From Streptomyces sp. NRRL WC-3618 (GTDB taxonomy: Bacteria > Actinomycetota > Actinomycetes > Streptomycetales > Streptomycetaceae), in contig NZ_LGDW01000450.1 in assembly GCF_001280005.1 (NCBI RefSeq), forward strand, positions 1 to 49,753: a stretch of 49,753 bases of DNA, given 5' to 3'. The first letter of the stretch is position 1. Each line of letters opens with the position of its first letter. The position numbers and the translations under genes are program-made. The notes under the pieces were generated by a model that made no database searches, was not told the origin of the DNA, and worked only from the letters and a program-made list of their open reading frames with translations. This document shows positions 19,285-28,678 of this stretch, piece after piece.

Positions 19285-19542
19285 TCAGCTTCCGAACGCC
19301 CATGCCAGGACGGCGGTGGTGGTTGCAGCGAGGGCCGCTACCGCGCTCCAGATCACGGACGTGCGGTGCCAGAACGGTGGACCGGCGTCCGGCTCGGCGA
19401 CGGCGGGCGCGGCGATCTCGCTCCGCGATCCGTGGTCGGCGCTTGCGATCGTGGTCTCCACGACCAGCAGTGCCGAGCCCTTGACCGTGATGCTGACGGC
19501 GGCTGCATGAGGCGCGACGCGCGGGTTACGGTTGTCAGTCAA
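19285..19542 (-). CDS. Small single-pass membrane protein next to sigma factor
   Basis: 85 residues from a TTG at 19542 that follows GGAG at six bases. The N-terminal 60 residues are soluble-looking (VSITVKGSALLVVETTIAS then an acidic Pro/Ala-rich stretch). A C-terminal helix, SVIWSAVAALAATTTAVLAW, ends four residues before the stop, so it resembles a tail-anchored protein. I recognise no family. The same frame is open back to an ATG at 19785 that overlaps the sigma-factor stop (ATGGTGA), so a 166-residue, translationally coupled product is possible; the extra part is Arg/Pro-rich and unconvincing. By position it could tether or restrain the sigma-like protein. Confidence 0.5.
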   Translation of the reverse strand: MTDNRNPRVAPHAAAVSITVKGSALLVVETTIASADHGSRSEIAAPAVAEPDAGPPFWHRTSVIWSAVAALAATTTAVLAWAFGS

Positions 19543-19778
19543 GTGGTTCTCCGTTCGGGACTGCTTGGGCCGAGGCCGGGCCTGTTCAAGGGGTGCCTCC
19601 TCGGGTGTTCGATGCGCCGGGGGTCGCAGTGGCGCTGCGGCCCCCGACGTGCGGAATCGGTTTCCGGTGTGTCGTTCGTGTGCGGTCGCTGCCGACGTCG
19701 CCGTTCCCTGCCCGTACGGTGGCCCTCGCGCAGTCGTGACGGACGGTGGCCGAGGGGTGCCGAGCCCTGCCCGGGAGC

Positions 19779-21161
19779 TCACCATGACAACTGATCGTCA
19801 CTGGTGCGCAGGCTGAGTCTTCTCGCCAAACGCCCTTTGGCCTGCCGCTCGTAGTAGCGAACGGTCGCCGGGCTGACTCCGAGCAGTTGGGAGATCTGCT
19901 CGGTGCCGTAGCCCAATACGTACCGCAGCACGATCACGTCGAACTGACGCTCCGGCAGCTCCGCGATGGCGCTGAAGAGGCCGAGATCGCTGGTCATTCC
20001 GTCGAGGGTGGCCCGGGCGTTCCGCATGGCCTGTGCCACCACATGGTCCCGTGAGGCGATGCCGGCCCGCTCGGCCACACTGTGCCGCAACACCTTCCAG
20101 GCGTAGGCAGCGGGCTCCGAGTGCCTCAGGAAGACCCCCCACTCGCTCAGGATGGTGAGAAAGGCGCCGTGTACCGCCTCCTCGGCCAGTTCCTCGCGCA
20201 GATGCAGGCGGGCGTACTCGGTGTAGGCCTTCGCGTTCATCAGGAAGAACGCCTGGAAATCGAGCGGTAGTTCGACCGCCTGCTCACTCCTGACGTCAGA
20301 GGGCACAAGCGTCGCGACCGGTGCCGATCCGGGGTGCGCCTGCGGGTCGTTCCGTGCGGGCTGGACGCCTGGCGTCTGCGGCATCCCGGCCGTGCTCGGG
20401 GGCTGTCGATGCGCGAATCCCCCGCCCTTCCGGGCGATCGGTTCCGGGCAGGGGCTGCTTCCGGCGGGCCTTCCTGTCTCTGTGCTGTTGCACCCGGCGA
20501 CGGGGCGCACGTCCTCCGCAGCCAGTGTCATGAGGATCGCCTTCGGCGCGGGCAACTCGTGAGCCGTGCCGTTGGGCGGCTCATGCCGTTCGGTCAGCCT
20601 CTTCACCACCGCCTCGGACGCCGATAACGCGTGGAGGAGGGTCTCGCAGCGCTCATCCAAAGCGTCCCGCTCGGCGCGCAGCGCGGCGAGTTCCATGGTC
20701 ATCACGCTCAGGGCGCGATGTAGTTCGACCACGTTATCCGGCCGCAAGCCACGGCCGGGGTTCCTCCTAGCACCGTGAACCGGTGGGGTGGACTGCGGCA
20801 GTGCCATCGGGGTCGGTGCGGCGGGCGCAGTACCCACCCCGTCGGGGCGAAACCGGCCGCCGCCGTTGAGGATCTGACGTGCCTGCCGTGCCCTGGCCGG
20901 CGCGTCCGCGGCGGAAAAGCAGACCGCGGCCACGGCATCGACGAACTCGCCGGTGAGATTGAGCCCGGCCAGACGGTCGGCGACCGTCGCCCGGCTCGGC
21001 ACCGGCCCCTTGCCGACGGACCCGTCAGCCATTGCCGAGTGCAGGGCCCTCACAGTCAGGTCTGCCTCATCCATCCACGTACGCACCAAGTCCGCAGCTT
21101 GGTTCTCCTGTGGACTGGTGCCCTTTAGAGGGCCCCAAGGCCGAGTCCGCCGCCCTGCCAT
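19779..21161 (-). CDS. HTH/coiled-coil/sigma-70-family fusion protein
   Basis: 460 residues from the ATG at 21161, preceded by GAGGAGGAG. Residues about 10-110 resemble the small XRE-like regulatory domain common in Streptomyces (ADLVRTWMDEADLTVRALHSAM, ATVADRLAGLNLTGEFVDAVAAVC). Residues about 150-215 form a probable coiled coil (MTMELAALRAERDALDERC, LLHALSASEAVVKRLTERH). A Pro-rich linker leads to sigma region 2 (FFLMNAKAYTEYARLHL, LAEEAVHGAFLTI) and region 4 (ELPERQFDVIVLRYVLGYG, ISQLLGVSPATVRYYERQAK). It is an ECF-like sigma factor with an unusual N-terminal module in place of an anti-sigma. The small membrane protein follows and may be its partner. Confidence 0.75.
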   Translation of the reverse strand: MAGRRTRPWGPLKGTSPQENQAADLVRTWMDEADLTVRALHSAMADGSVGKGPVPSRATVADRLAGLNLTGEFVDAVAAVCFSAADAPARARQARQILNGGGRFRPDGVGTAPAAPTPMALPQSTPPVHGARRNPGRGLRPDNVVELHRALSVMTMELAALRAERDALDERCETLLHALSASEAVVKRLTERHEPPNGTAHELPAPKAILMTLAAEDVRPVAGCNSTETGRPAGSSPCPEPIARKGGGFAHRQPPSTAGMPQTPGVQPARNDPQAHPGSAPVATLVPSDVRSEQAVELPLDFQAFFLMNAKAYTEYARLHLREELAEEAVHGAFLTILSEWGVFLRHSEPAAYAWKVLRHSVAERAGIASRDHVVAQAMRNARATLDGMTSDLGLFSAIAELPERQFDVIVLRYVLGYGTEQISQLLGVSPATVRYYERQAKGRLARRLSLRTSDDQLSW

Positions 21162-21221
21162 CCACTCCTCCTCGCACTCACCGGGAGCACAAGTCTGGAG
21201 AAGAATAGAGATGTCTACGAG

Positions 21222-21245
21222 TTGTCCAGCAAGATTGCCAGACAA
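21222..21245. promoter_or_regulatory. Imperfect palindrome upstream of the sigma-factor gene
   Basis: Read on the minus strand: TTGTCTGGCAA, two bases, TTGCTGGACAA; nine of eleven positions are symmetric. It lies 60 bases upstream of the start. Together with TATTCT further in, it may be an autoregulatory promoter site. Confidence 0.35.
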
Positions 21246-21456
21246 CCTGAGCAGCCTTGAGGCAGTTTTCGTGTGATGGGCGGGGATCGCGTCCGGCGTG
21301 CCGTCGAGGTGGCGGGTGTCGGCGCAGCGACTCAGCATGGCCGCGACGCTACTGAGCCGCTCACGGCCACCGCACCATTCCCCGAGATCACCCCAGATCA
21401 GAGGGCTACCGCGCGGCGTGGCATTGTCGCCTCGGCGAGAACTACTGGGACACAAC

Positions 21457-21558
21457 GCCGATGCTGTTGGCCTGCTCCGCCACACCTCCGGACGGTCGCT
21501 GGAGAGGTACGCTCGCCCGGGCGTCCACGCGGTCGCCCAGCATGTTGCCGAGCGCGAC
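21457..21558 (+). pseudogene. Tyrosine-recombinase C-terminal remnant, copy 2
   Basis: Reads LLRHTSGRSLERYARPGVHA and QHVAERD, the same integrase tail as at 18980. One base is missing relative to copy 1, which shifts the upstream frame. The reading frame runs straight on into the IS630 remnant. Confidence 0.55.
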
Positions 21559-21588
21559 GCCAAGCTCGACCGCATCGAGGAAGTCCTG

Positions 21589-22180
21589 GACCGCTTCCGG
21601 GACCGGGTCTTTGCGTTCGACGAGTTCGGCCCGCTCGGGATTCGGCCCACCGCGGGCTCGGGCTGGGCCGAGCAAGGGCGTCCCGACCGGCTGCCGGCCA
21701 CTTACCACCGCACCCACGGAGTCCGGTACTTCCACGGCTGCTACTCGGTCGGCGACGACACGTTGTGGGGCGTGAACCGCCGCAAGAAGGGAGCCGTGAA
21801 CACACTGGCCGCGCTGAAGTCGATCCGCGCTGCCCGGCCCGACGGCGCACCGATCTACGTGATCCTGGACAACCTGTCCGACACAAGGGCACCGACATCC
21901 GACGCTGGGCGAAGAAACACAAGGTCGAGCTGTGCTTCACCCGACCTACGCCTCGTCAACCCGATCGAAGCGCACTTCGGACCGCTGCGGCAGTTCACCA
22001 TCGCCAACTCCCACCACCCCAACCACACCGTTCAGACCCGGACCCTGCACGCCTATCTCCGCTGGCGCAACGCCAACGCCCGCCACCGAGACGTCCTGGC
22101 CGCCGAACGCAAGGGAACGCGCCCGCATCCGCAGCGAGAAAGGCATCCGCTGGGGCGGTCGACCCGCTCTCGCCGCATGA
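21589..22180 (+). pseudogene. IS630-family transposase remnant with several indels
   Basis: The C-terminal half of an IS630 transposase is readable with three DDE positions: VFAFDEFGPL (first Asp), YVILDN (second Asp) and NPIEAHFGPLRQF (Glu). The normal bridge HKGTDIRRWAKKHKVELCFT and TYAS is present but out of frame: at least one indel after LDN, a missing base and a missing Trp-Leu junction before NPIEAHF, and one extra base after AAERK. The true end (RSEKGIRWGGRPALAA) is in yet another frame. The N-terminal half and terminal repeats were not found. This element is dead. Confidence 0.75.
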
Positions 22181-22240
22181 TCAGACAACATGGCGAGCGT
22201 TCCAGGTCACAGCACCACCTCCACCGCGAATCTGTCTGGG

Positions 22241-22711
22241 CTACTTGACCAGCCGGAAGGCGGGGTGCCCGAGCCAGGCCCGCAGGAACTCCGCCGATCC
22301 CAGCGCCATCCAGTCGTCGCCCGCGATCCCCAACACCCCCGGAAGGCCAGCGACGACCGACGCCTGTCCATCCAGCAGGTCGACATTGACCACGCCCCCG
22401 ATGACGTCCATGACAGCGGCGGTCAGCAGGGCCGTGGCCACGTGGTCGATCTCGCGATTGCAGCAGGCGCTGACATGGACGGCATGGGTCGGTCTGAAGC
22501 CGAGGATGGCCTCCACCTCGGGCTCGTCCTCGTGCTCAGCCTCCAAGGTGCTCTCGTCGCCGACCCCCGGCCCCATCCGAACGTGAAAACGGCCACCGGA
22601 CTGGCGGTTACAGCCTGTGGAGCGCAGGTAGGACCAGGACTCGTCCCGGCACAGCTCGGCGAAGCAGGAAGCCACGGATTCTCTCCCGAACCCCGTGCCG
22701 CATAGCGGCAC
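22241..22711 (-). CDS. DUF6368-like protein, probably a fragment
   Basis: The C-terminal part (ILGFRPTHAVHVSACCNREI, DHVATALLTAAVMDVIGGVV, ..GLPGVLGIAGDDW, EFLRAWLGHPAFRL) matches the small Streptomyces proteins of DUF6368, whose function is unknown. The only upstream start, GTG at 22711, lies inside the terminator stem at 22691-22715, and the N-terminal 60 residues (Cys/Arg/Ser-rich) do not look like the family. The gene is therefore likely cut at its 5' end at the junction with the betaine transporter operon. Confidence 0.5.
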   Translation of the reverse strand: MPLCGTGFGRESVASCFAELCRDESWSYLRSTGCNRQSGGRFHVRMGPGVGDESTLEAEHEDEPEVEAILGFRPTHAVHVSACCNREIDHVATALLTAAVMDVIGGVVNVDLLDGQASVVAGLPGVLGIAGDDWMALGSAEFLRAWLGHPAFRLVK

Positions 22712-22715
22712 GGGG
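22691..22715. terminator. Terminator of the betB-opuA operon
   Basis: CCCCGTGCCGC, loop ATA, GCGGCACGGGG: a perfect 11-bp stem 47 bases past the substrate-binding protein stop. A smaller CGGGCTTCAGCCCG hairpin lies closer to the stop, near 22739-22752. Confidence 0.75.
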
Positions 22716-22761
22716 ACAGGACAGAGGGCCAGAATCCCCGGGCTTCAGCCCGAGGAGCAGG

Positions 22762-23751
22762 TCAATTGACCCAGGCGTCCACCTTCGCCTTGTTGGCGTC
22801 AACCCACTTCTTCGCCGCCGCCTCAGGCGTCATCTTGTCCTCGGCGATGTACTTGGCCACGGTGTTCTGGTCGTCGTTCGTCCAGCTGAAGTTCTTGACC
22901 AGGTCATACGCGGGACTGCCCGACTTGGCGAACTTCGCACTGACGATCTTGTCGAGCTTGTACACGGGGTAGTCACACGCGATCTTCTCCGCGTCCGCGT
23001 CACAACCCGCCTTGTACTCGGGCAGCTTGACCTTGACGAGGGGCACCTCGGACATGAACCACTGGGGCTCGTAGAAGTACCCGATCACCCATTCCTTGTT
23101 CTTCTCCGCCTTGCGGAAGGACTGGATGAGCGCGGTCTCACTCCCCGCGTACACCACCTTGAAGTCCAGCTTCAGGTTCTTCACCAGCGCCTCGTCGTTG
23201 GTGACGAACGACGGGTCACCATCGAGAAGCTGACCCTTGCCCCCCGACTCGGAGGTCTTGAACTTCGCCGCGTACTTGTCGAGGTTGTTCCAGTCGAGGA
23301 TGTCCGGGTGGGCCTTCGCGAGCCACGGCGGTACGTACCAGCCGATCAACCCTTCGTTGCCGGTCGCGCCGGCCTCGACAGCCGTCTTCTGGTCGGTGAT
23401 GTACTTCTTCCGCAGGTCGTCGTGGCCCCAGTTCTCGATGACAGCGTCGACCTCGCCCGTGCCGAACCCCTGCCAGGCGATCTCTTCCTTCAGGTCCTTC
23501 TTGGTGACCTTGCACCCGAGGTTGTGCTCCGCGACGTACGCGACGACCGCCGCGTTCGCCTCGTAGCCGACCCACGGGTTGACCGCGAGGTTGAACGTGC
23601 CGCACTTCCCGGAGGACCCGCCGGACCCGCCGGAGCTGCCGGAGCCCGCGGAGGTGTCGCCGACCTTCGCGCCGCCGCAGGCGGTGAGGGTGAGGGCGAG
23701 GACGGCCATGCCGGCCGCGCCGGCTCTCCACTGTGTTGCTTGCCTTGCCAT
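22762..23751 (-). CDS. Glycine betaine ABC transporter, substrate-binding lipoprotein
   Basis: 329 residues. Lipoprotein signal with lipobox LTLTAC (Cys25), a Gly/Ser-rich spacer, then an OpuAC-type periplasmic-binding fold: VNPWVGYEANAAVVAYVAEH, a Trp-rich ligand region (IAWQGFGTGEVDAVIENWGH, LIGWYVPPW, GYFYEPQWFM) and ITDQKTAVEAG. The aromatic residues are those used by quaternary-amine binding proteins. Last gene of the operon betB-ATPase-permease-binding protein, which imports betaine (or choline/carnitine) for the demethylation pathway encoded in the same window. Confidence 0.92.
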   Translation of the reverse strand: MARQATQWRAGAAGMAVLALTLTACGGAKVGDTSAGSGSSGGSGGSSGKCGTFNLAVNPWVGYEANAAVVAYVAEHNLGCKVTKKDLKEEIAWQGFGTGEVDAVIENWGHDDLRKKYITDQKTAVEAGATGNEGLIGWYVPPWLAKAHPDILDWNNLDKYAAKFKTSESGGKGQLLDGDPSFVTNDEALVKNLKLDFKVVYAGSETALIQSFRKAEKNKEWVIGYFYEPQWFMSEVPLVKVKLPEYKAGCDADAEKIACDYPVYKLDKIVSAKFAKSGSPAYDLVKNFSWTNDDQNTVAKYIAEDKMTPEAAAKKWVDANKAKVDAWVN

Positions 23752-23770
23752 GGTGGTAGCTCCTTACGCG

Positions 23771-25792
23771 TTACGCGCTGGTACGCCGCGCCGCTGCCTG
23801 AGTGATCCGGTCGAACATGACTCCGAGAAGGACGATGGCCAGCCCCGCCGCCAGCCCCTTCCCGTACAGCTGCCCCTGCGAGAAGCCGGCCACGACGTCG
23901 TAGCCGAGGGCGCCCGCGCCTACCAGGCCGCCCACAACAACCATCGACAGCACGTAGATCAGACCCTGGTTGGTGGCCAGGGTGAGAGCGCCGCGTGCCA
24001 TCGGCAGTTGGACCTTGGTGATGATCTGCCAGGTGTCGCACCCGGCGGAGGTGGCCGCCTCCACGGTCGTCTCGGGCACGTTCCGTATCCCGTCCGCGAT
24101 GATCTTCATGGCGACGGGGGCCGCGTACACGATGGCCGCGACGATCGCGGTGAAGCGGGTCGCGCCGAACAGCGCGAGGAACGGTACGAGGTAGACGAAC
24201 GGCGGCATGACCTGCGCCGCGTCCAGGGTGGGCCTGATCACCCGGTCCGCGAGCGGGCTGCGCCCCATCCACACGCCGACGACGACGGCCAGCAGCAGCG
24301 TCATGACCGTGGCGACGAGCGTGGACGCCAGGGTCGTCATGGCGTCCGACCAGACACCGGTGGCGACCAGCAGACCGACGCAGACAGCCGTGGTCACGCC
24401 GGACCGCCAGCCGCCGAGCACCACGCCGAGCCCGATCAGGACCGCGCCGACGAGCCACCACGGGGAGTCGGTGAGCAGGCTCTGGAACGGGTTGAGCAGA
24501 CCGTTGGTGAGCGCGTCACGGAACGCGTTGGTCAGGCCTGACAGGTTGTCCTGCACCCAGGTGCTCGTGGAGTCGGCGGCGCGCACGACGGAAGCGCCGA
24601 CATCGCCCTCGCCGGGGAACTCCGCCGCCCACACATAGGTGTGCGACAGGTAGACGAGGACGGCTGTGACCACTGCCCCCGCCACCACCAACTGCCGCCG
24701 CCAGGCGAGGAGTCGGCCGCCCGAGCGCCGGGCAGCCTCCGCCCGTGCGCTCGCCGCGGTGGTGACGCGGTCGAGGACGATGGCCATGACGACGATGGCG
24801 AGGCCCGCGTTGAAGGCCGTACCGACGTCGAGCGACTGGAGTGCCTGGAAGACGGTCTTGCCGAGGCCGGGGGCGTCGATCAGGGCGGCGATGGTCACCA
24901 TGGCCAGGGCCGCCATGATCGTCTGGTTGACGCCCATCACGACGGTCCGCTTCGACATCGGCAGCAGCACCTTCAGCAGTGACTGCCACCGGGTCGCGCC
25001 CAGCGAGTCGGCCGCCTCGACGGTCGTCTCCGGCACCGTCCGGATGGCGTGCGCGGTGATGCGGATCGCCGGCGGGGCCGCGTAGACGACGGTGGCGATG
25101 GTGGCGGAGGCGCCGCCGATGAGGAAGAACAGGGTCAGCGGGGCGAGGTAGACCATGGTGGGCATCGTTTGCATGAAGTCCAGGAACGGCGTCATGATCT
25201 TGTTGGCGCGGCTGGACAGTCCCGCCCACACGCCCAGCGGGATCGCGAACAGCAGCGCCACGAACACCGCGGACAGCGTCAGCGCCAGGGTGTCCATGCT
25301 CTCCTGCCACAGCCCCTGGAGCCCGAAGAAGACGAACCCGGCGACGCTCAGCAGCGCCACCCGCCAGTTGCCCACGGCCCACGACACGAACCCGGCGATG
25401 CCGACGACCCCGAGCCAGCCGATCTGCGGCAGCGGCCGGGAGTCGGAGGGCTGGGAGATCAGATGCTGGACGAGGGTCGTCAGGTTGTCGATGACCAGGC
25501 GGATCTCGTTGAAGAAGTAGAGGAAGAGCGGGTTGGAGTTGCGGTCGGCGCCGATCGAGTCGTTGACGTCGTTCAGCCATCGGTGCAGCCCGGTGAGGTC
25601 CGCCGCCGCGAGCGGCAGGGTGTGCGTGCCGCGCAGTTCGGCGAACAGCACCAGCCAGACGACCAGGATCGCCCCGACCACCATCCGCCGGCTGATCCGC
25701 CGCACGACCGCGACGGGCGCCGCCTCGGGCACGGCGTCCGTCTCCTGCTGCGGCGGCTCCGGTACGGGGGGTTTCTCCATGGCGACGGTCAT
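23771..25792 (-). CDS. Glycine betaine ABC transporter permease, tandem two-domain
   Basis: 673 residues from the ATG at 25792, which overlaps the ATPase stop (ATGA), so the two are translationally coupled. Two complete ProW/OpuAB-type permease domains are fused in one chain. Each carries the ATPase-docking loop: [20 protein letters not shown] in the first half and [21 protein letters not shown] in the second. An extracytoplasmic segment of about 60 residues ([20 protein letters not shown]) lies between them. One polypeptide thus supplies both halves of the membrane channel, whereas OpuAB/ProW usually dimerise. Acts with the ATPase upstream and the lipoprotein downstream. Confidence 0.9.
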   Translation of the reverse strand: MTVAMEKPPVPEPPQQETDAVPEAAPVAVVRRISRRMVVGAILVVWLVLFAELRGTHTLPLAAADLTGLHRWLNDVNDSIGADRNSNPLFLYFFNEIRLVIDNLTTLVQHLISQPSDSRPLPQIGWLGVVGIAGFVSWAVGNWRVALLSVAGFVFFGLQGLWQESMDTLALTLSAVFVALLFAIPLGVWAGLSSRANKIMTPFLDFMQTMPTMVYLAPLTLFFLIGGASATIATVVYAAPPAIRITAHAIRTVPETTVEAADSLGATRWQSLLKVLLPMSKRTVVMGVNQTIMAALAMVTIAALIDAPGLGKTVFQALQSLDVGTAFNAGLAIVVMAIVLDRVTTAASARAEAARRSGGRLLAWRRQLVVAGAVVTAVLVYLSHTYVWAAEFPGEGDVGASVVRAADSTSTWVQDNLSGLTNAFRDALTNGLLNPFQSLLTDSPWWLVGAVLIGLGVVLGGWRSGVTTAVCVGLLVATGVWSDAMTTLASTLVATVMTLLLAVVVGVWMGRSPLADRVIRPTLDAAQVMPPFVYLVPFLALFGATRFTAIVAAIVYAAPVAMKIIADGIRNVPETTVEAATSAGCDTWQIITKVQLPMARGALTLATNQGLIYVLSMVVVGGLVGAGALGYDVVAGFSQGQLYGKGLAAGLAIVLLGVMFDRITQAAARRTSA

Positions 25793-26883
25793 CGCTTGTC
25801 GCCGCCTTCCTGCCCGGCGACCACCGCGAGGATCTCCTCGTCGCCGACCAGGCCGATCAGCTTGCCGTTCTCGACGACCTTGACCGGCTTCTCGGCGGCG
25901 AGGACAGCCCGGGTGGCTTCCCGCACCACGACGTCCGGCCCGAGCTCGGGACCGCCGAGGTCGTCGCCGTCCACCGGCGGGCGCATGATCCAGCGCAGGG
26001 TGAGGACGTCGGCACGCGGTACGTCTTTCACGAACTCGCGTACGTAGTCGTCGGCCGGAGCGCCCACCAGCTCGTCGCCCGTCCCGCACTGCACCATCTT
26101 GCCGTCGCGCATGATGAGGATGCGGTCGCCCAGTTTGAGCGCCTCGGAGAGGTCGTGGGTGATGAACACCATCGTCTTGCCGACCTCGTGGTGCAGCCGG
26201 ATGACCTCGTTCTGCATGTCACGGCGGATCAGCGGATCGAGCGCGGAGAACGGCTCGTCGAAGAGCAGCACTTCCGGGTCGCCCGCCAACGCCCTTGCCA
26301 GGCCCACGCGTTGCTGCATACCGCCGGAGAGCTGGTCCGGGTAGGAGTTCTCGTACCCGGAGAGCCCGACGAGCTCAACGACCTCCAGGGCCCGCTTCAT
26401 CCGTTCGGCCTTGCCCATCCCGCGTATCTCGAGCCCGAAGGCGACGTTGTCGACAACACGGCGATGCGGCAGCAGCCCGAAGTGCTGGAAGACCATGGAG
26501 AACTTCTCGCGGCGTAGCCGGCGCAGCCGCTTCTCGTCGGCGTCGCGGATGTTCTCGCCCTCGAAGACGATCTCACCGGCGGTCGGTTCGATCAGCCGGG
26601 TGAGACATCGCACCAGGGTCGACTTGCCGGACCCCGACAGACCCATGACGACGAACACCTCGCCGGGCGCCACGTCGAAGTCGATGTCCCTTACGGCGGC
26701 GGTGCATCCCGTACGGTCCATCAGCTCACGCCGGGTGAGTCCGCACAGCTCCTCCGATTCCGGCACCCGCTCGGCCTTCGGTCCGAACACCTTCCACAGG
26801 CCGCGCACGGAGATGACCGGCGTGCCGTCCGAGTCCTGGGACGTGCCGCGCCGCTGCGGCACCTCGGTCTGTACTGGGGTCAC
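25789..26883 (-). CDS. Glycine betaine ABC transporter ATP-binding protein (ProV/OpuAA type)
   Basis: 364 residues. Walker [11 protein letters not shown]-loop [13 protein letters not shown], signature [15 protein letters not shown], Walker [14 protein letters not shown] and switch His in [10 protein letters not shown]. The N-terminus carries the long pre-Walker insert of the ProV class ([19 protein letters not shown]). The C-terminal about 90 residues form a short CBS-type region ([34 protein letters not shown]), the osmosensing part of OpuA. It follows betB by 20 bases and its stop overlaps the permease start. Confidence 0.92.
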   Translation of the reverse strand: MTPVQTEVPQRRGTSQDSDGTPVISVRGLWKVFGPKAERVPESEELCGLTRRELMDRTGCTAAVRDIDFDVAPGEVFVVMGLSGSGKSTLVRCLTRLIEPTAGEIVFEGENIRDADEKRLRRLRREKFSMVFQHFGLLPHRRVVDNVAFGLEIRGMGKAERMKRALEVVELVGLSGYENSYPDQLSGGMQQRVGLARALAGDPEVLLFDEPFSALDPLIRRDMQNEVIRLHHEVGKTMVFITHDLSEALKLGDRILIMRDGKMVQCGTGDELVGAPADDYVREFVKDVPRADVLTLRWIMRPPVDGDDLGGPELGPDVVVREATRAVLAAEKPVKVVENGKLIGLVGDEEILAVVAGQEGGDKR

Positions 26884-26903
26884 GATCGACCTCTTTTCGG
26901 CGT

Positions 26904-28379
26904 TCAGCCGCGGAACCAGTGCTGCGGCCGGGGTTGGATGTTCTGCCAGATGTGCTTGGGCTCTCGGTACTCGTCAAGGCCGCTCGGTCCCAGCTCCCGG
27001 CCCACACCGGAGTGCCCGAACCCGCCCCATTCCGCCTGCGGTACGTAGGGGTGGTAGTCGTTGATCCACACGGTGCCGTGACGCAGCCGCCGGGCGACCC
27101 GCTGGGCCTTCCCGGCGTCCTGCGTCCAGACGGCGCCCGCGAGGCCGTACTCGGTGTCGTTGGCGATGCGTACGGCGTCGTCCTCGTCCCCGTCCTTGAA
27201 GCGCTCGACGGTCAGTACGGGCCCGAAGGACTCCTCGTGCACCACCCGCATGTCCTGGGTGCACTCGTCGAGGATGGTGGGCGGGTAGTAGTGGCCGCCG
27301 GCGAGCGCGGGATCGTCCGGCCGCTCACCGCCGCAGCGCAGTACGGCACCCTCGGCGAGCCCGGCGGCGACGTACGCCTCGACCTTCGCCAGGTGCCCGG
27401 CGGAGATCAGCGCGCCGGTCTCGGCCTCGGCGTCGAAGGGCCCGCCGAGCCGGATCTGCCGCGCCCGGCGCACCACCTCGTCGACGAACCGGTCATGCAG
27501 CGAGTCCTCGACGATGAGCCGCGCACCGGCGGAGCAGACCTGCCCGGAGTGCAGGAAGACGGCGGTGAGGGCGAAGTCGACGGCTGTCTCGAAGTCGGCG
27601 TCGGCGAAGACGACGTTGGGGTTCTTGCCGCCGAGTTCCAGGGCCACCTTCTTCACGCCCGCGGCGGCGGTGGCCATGACGCGCTTGCCGGTCTCCAGGC
27701 CCCCGGTGAAGGAGACCAGGTCGACGGCGGAGTCCTCGGAGAGCGGAGCGCCCACCTCGGGCCCGGCACCGAGGACGAGGTTGCCGACGCCTGCGGGCAG
27801 CCCGGCCTCCGCCAGCGCCTTCATCAGGAGGACGGAGGTGGAAGGGGTGAGCTCGCTGGGCTTGAGGACGAACGTGTTGCCGGCGAGGAGGGCCGGGGCG
27901 ACCTTCCAACTGGCTTGCAGGAGAGGGTAGTTCCAGGGAGTGATCAGCCCACACACCCCCACCGGCTCGTACACGACCCGACTGACGGCGTCGTCGCGCC
28001 CGGTGTCGATCACCCGGCCGGCATCGATACCCCCGATCCCGCCGTAATGACGGAAACAGGAGACGACGTCGGCGATGTCGTACTCGCTCTCCACCAGCCG
28101 CTTGCCGGTGTCCAGCGACTCGGCGCGGGCGAACTCCTTGGCGTCGCGCTCCATGATGTCGGCGGTGCGCAGCAGCAACTGGCCGCGCTCCCGTTCGGGA
28201 GTACGCGGCCAGGGTCCTGTGTCGAAGGCTCGGCGGGCGGCGGCGATCGCGGCCTCGGCGTCGGGACGCGTCCCTTCCGAGACGGTGGCGACGACGCTGC
28301 CGTCGGCGGGACATCGTATTTCGCGGCGGCCGCCGGCAACCGGCTCCCGCCATTCACCGTCCACGTACAGGTCTGCCAC
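26904..28379 (-). CDS. betB: Betaine aldehyde dehydrogenase
   Basis: 491 residues from a GTG at 28379 behind GAAAGG. Aldehyde dehydrogenase hallmarks: [31 protein letters not shown], Glu in [14 protein letters not shown], catalytic Cys282 in [12 protein letters not shown] and the C-terminal [20 protein letters not shown] segment. It oxidises betaine aldehyde to glycine betaine with NAD(P)+. It heads the operon with the betaine ABC transporter, and the operator-like site 28406-28420 lies 27 bases upstream. The choline dehydrogenase expected to supply its substrate is at 43166-44845. Other aminoaldehydes are possible substrates, but the context is strong. Confidence 0.9.
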   Translation of the reverse strand: MADLYVDGEWREPVAGGRREIRCPADGSVVATVSEGTRPDAEAAIAAARRAFDTGPWPRTPERERGQLLLRTADIMERDAKEFARAESLDTGKRLVESEYDIADVVSCFRHYGGIGGIDAGRVIDTGRDDAVSRVVYEPVGVCGLITPWNYPLLQASWKVAPALLAGNTFVLKPSELTPSTSVLLMKALAEAGLPAGVGNLVLGAGPEVGAPLSEDSAVDLVSFTGGLETGKRVMATAAAGVKKVALELGGKNPNVVFADADFETAVDFALTAVFLHSGQVCSAGARLIVEDSLHDRFVDEVVRRARQIRLGGPFDAEAETGALISAGHLAKVEAYVAAGLAEGAVLRCGGERPDDPALAGGHYYPPTILDECTQDMRVVHEESFGPVLTVERFKDGDEDDAVRIANDTEYGLAGAVWTQDAGKAQRVARRLRHGTVWINDYHPYVPQAEWGGFGHSGVGRELGPSGLDEYREPKHIWQNIQPRPQHWFRG

Positions 28380-28405
28380 GCGCCAAGCCTTTCAACAGAA
28401 ATTCG

Positions 28406-28420
28406 TTGCGCATCGTGCAC
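28406..28420. promoter_or_regulatory. TTGCG-N5-CGCAA-type operator upstream of betB
   Basis: TTGCG-CATCG-TGCAC. The 23-base stretch from 28405 is closely similar to 28630-28652 in front of purU (GTTGCGyATCGykCACC in both). Left arm perfect, right arm three of five. Confidence 0.5.
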
Positions 28421-28629
28421 CCAATTGCTTGTGGTGGAACACCCTCGCGAATGTGCAGACATACGTCAAGTAGTTGACGGATGACGATTTCAACAGGCCT
28501 CCCTGGATGCGCGGTCGCGCGCCCAGCCACGCGCCCAGTCACGCACTCAGTCGCGCGCACAGCCACGTGGACCCTCACAGGCACAGTTGCCCGGCCGCCC
28601 TTGACCGGAGCGGCCACCGAGCCGACCAT

Positions 28630-28664
28630 GTTGCGTATCGCTCACCATGTTGTGCAATACGCAC
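28630..28664. promoter_or_regulatory. Double TTGCG-N5-CGCAA-type operator upstream of purU
   Basis: Two adjacent imperfect copies: TTGCG-TATCG-CTCAC (28631-28645) and TTGTG-CAATA-CGCAC (28650-28664). The outer parts also form TGCGTAT...ATACGCA. The GTG of purU is 15 bases away, so a bound protein would cover the promoter or initiation region. Confidence 0.5.
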
Positions 28665-28678
28665 CAACGGAGGCTGAC

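Noticed and set aside
28481..28678. Longer PurU starting at 28481
   Set aside because: The added part would translate the operator region; the GTG at 28679 has a good ribosome-binding site and the ACT domain begins there.
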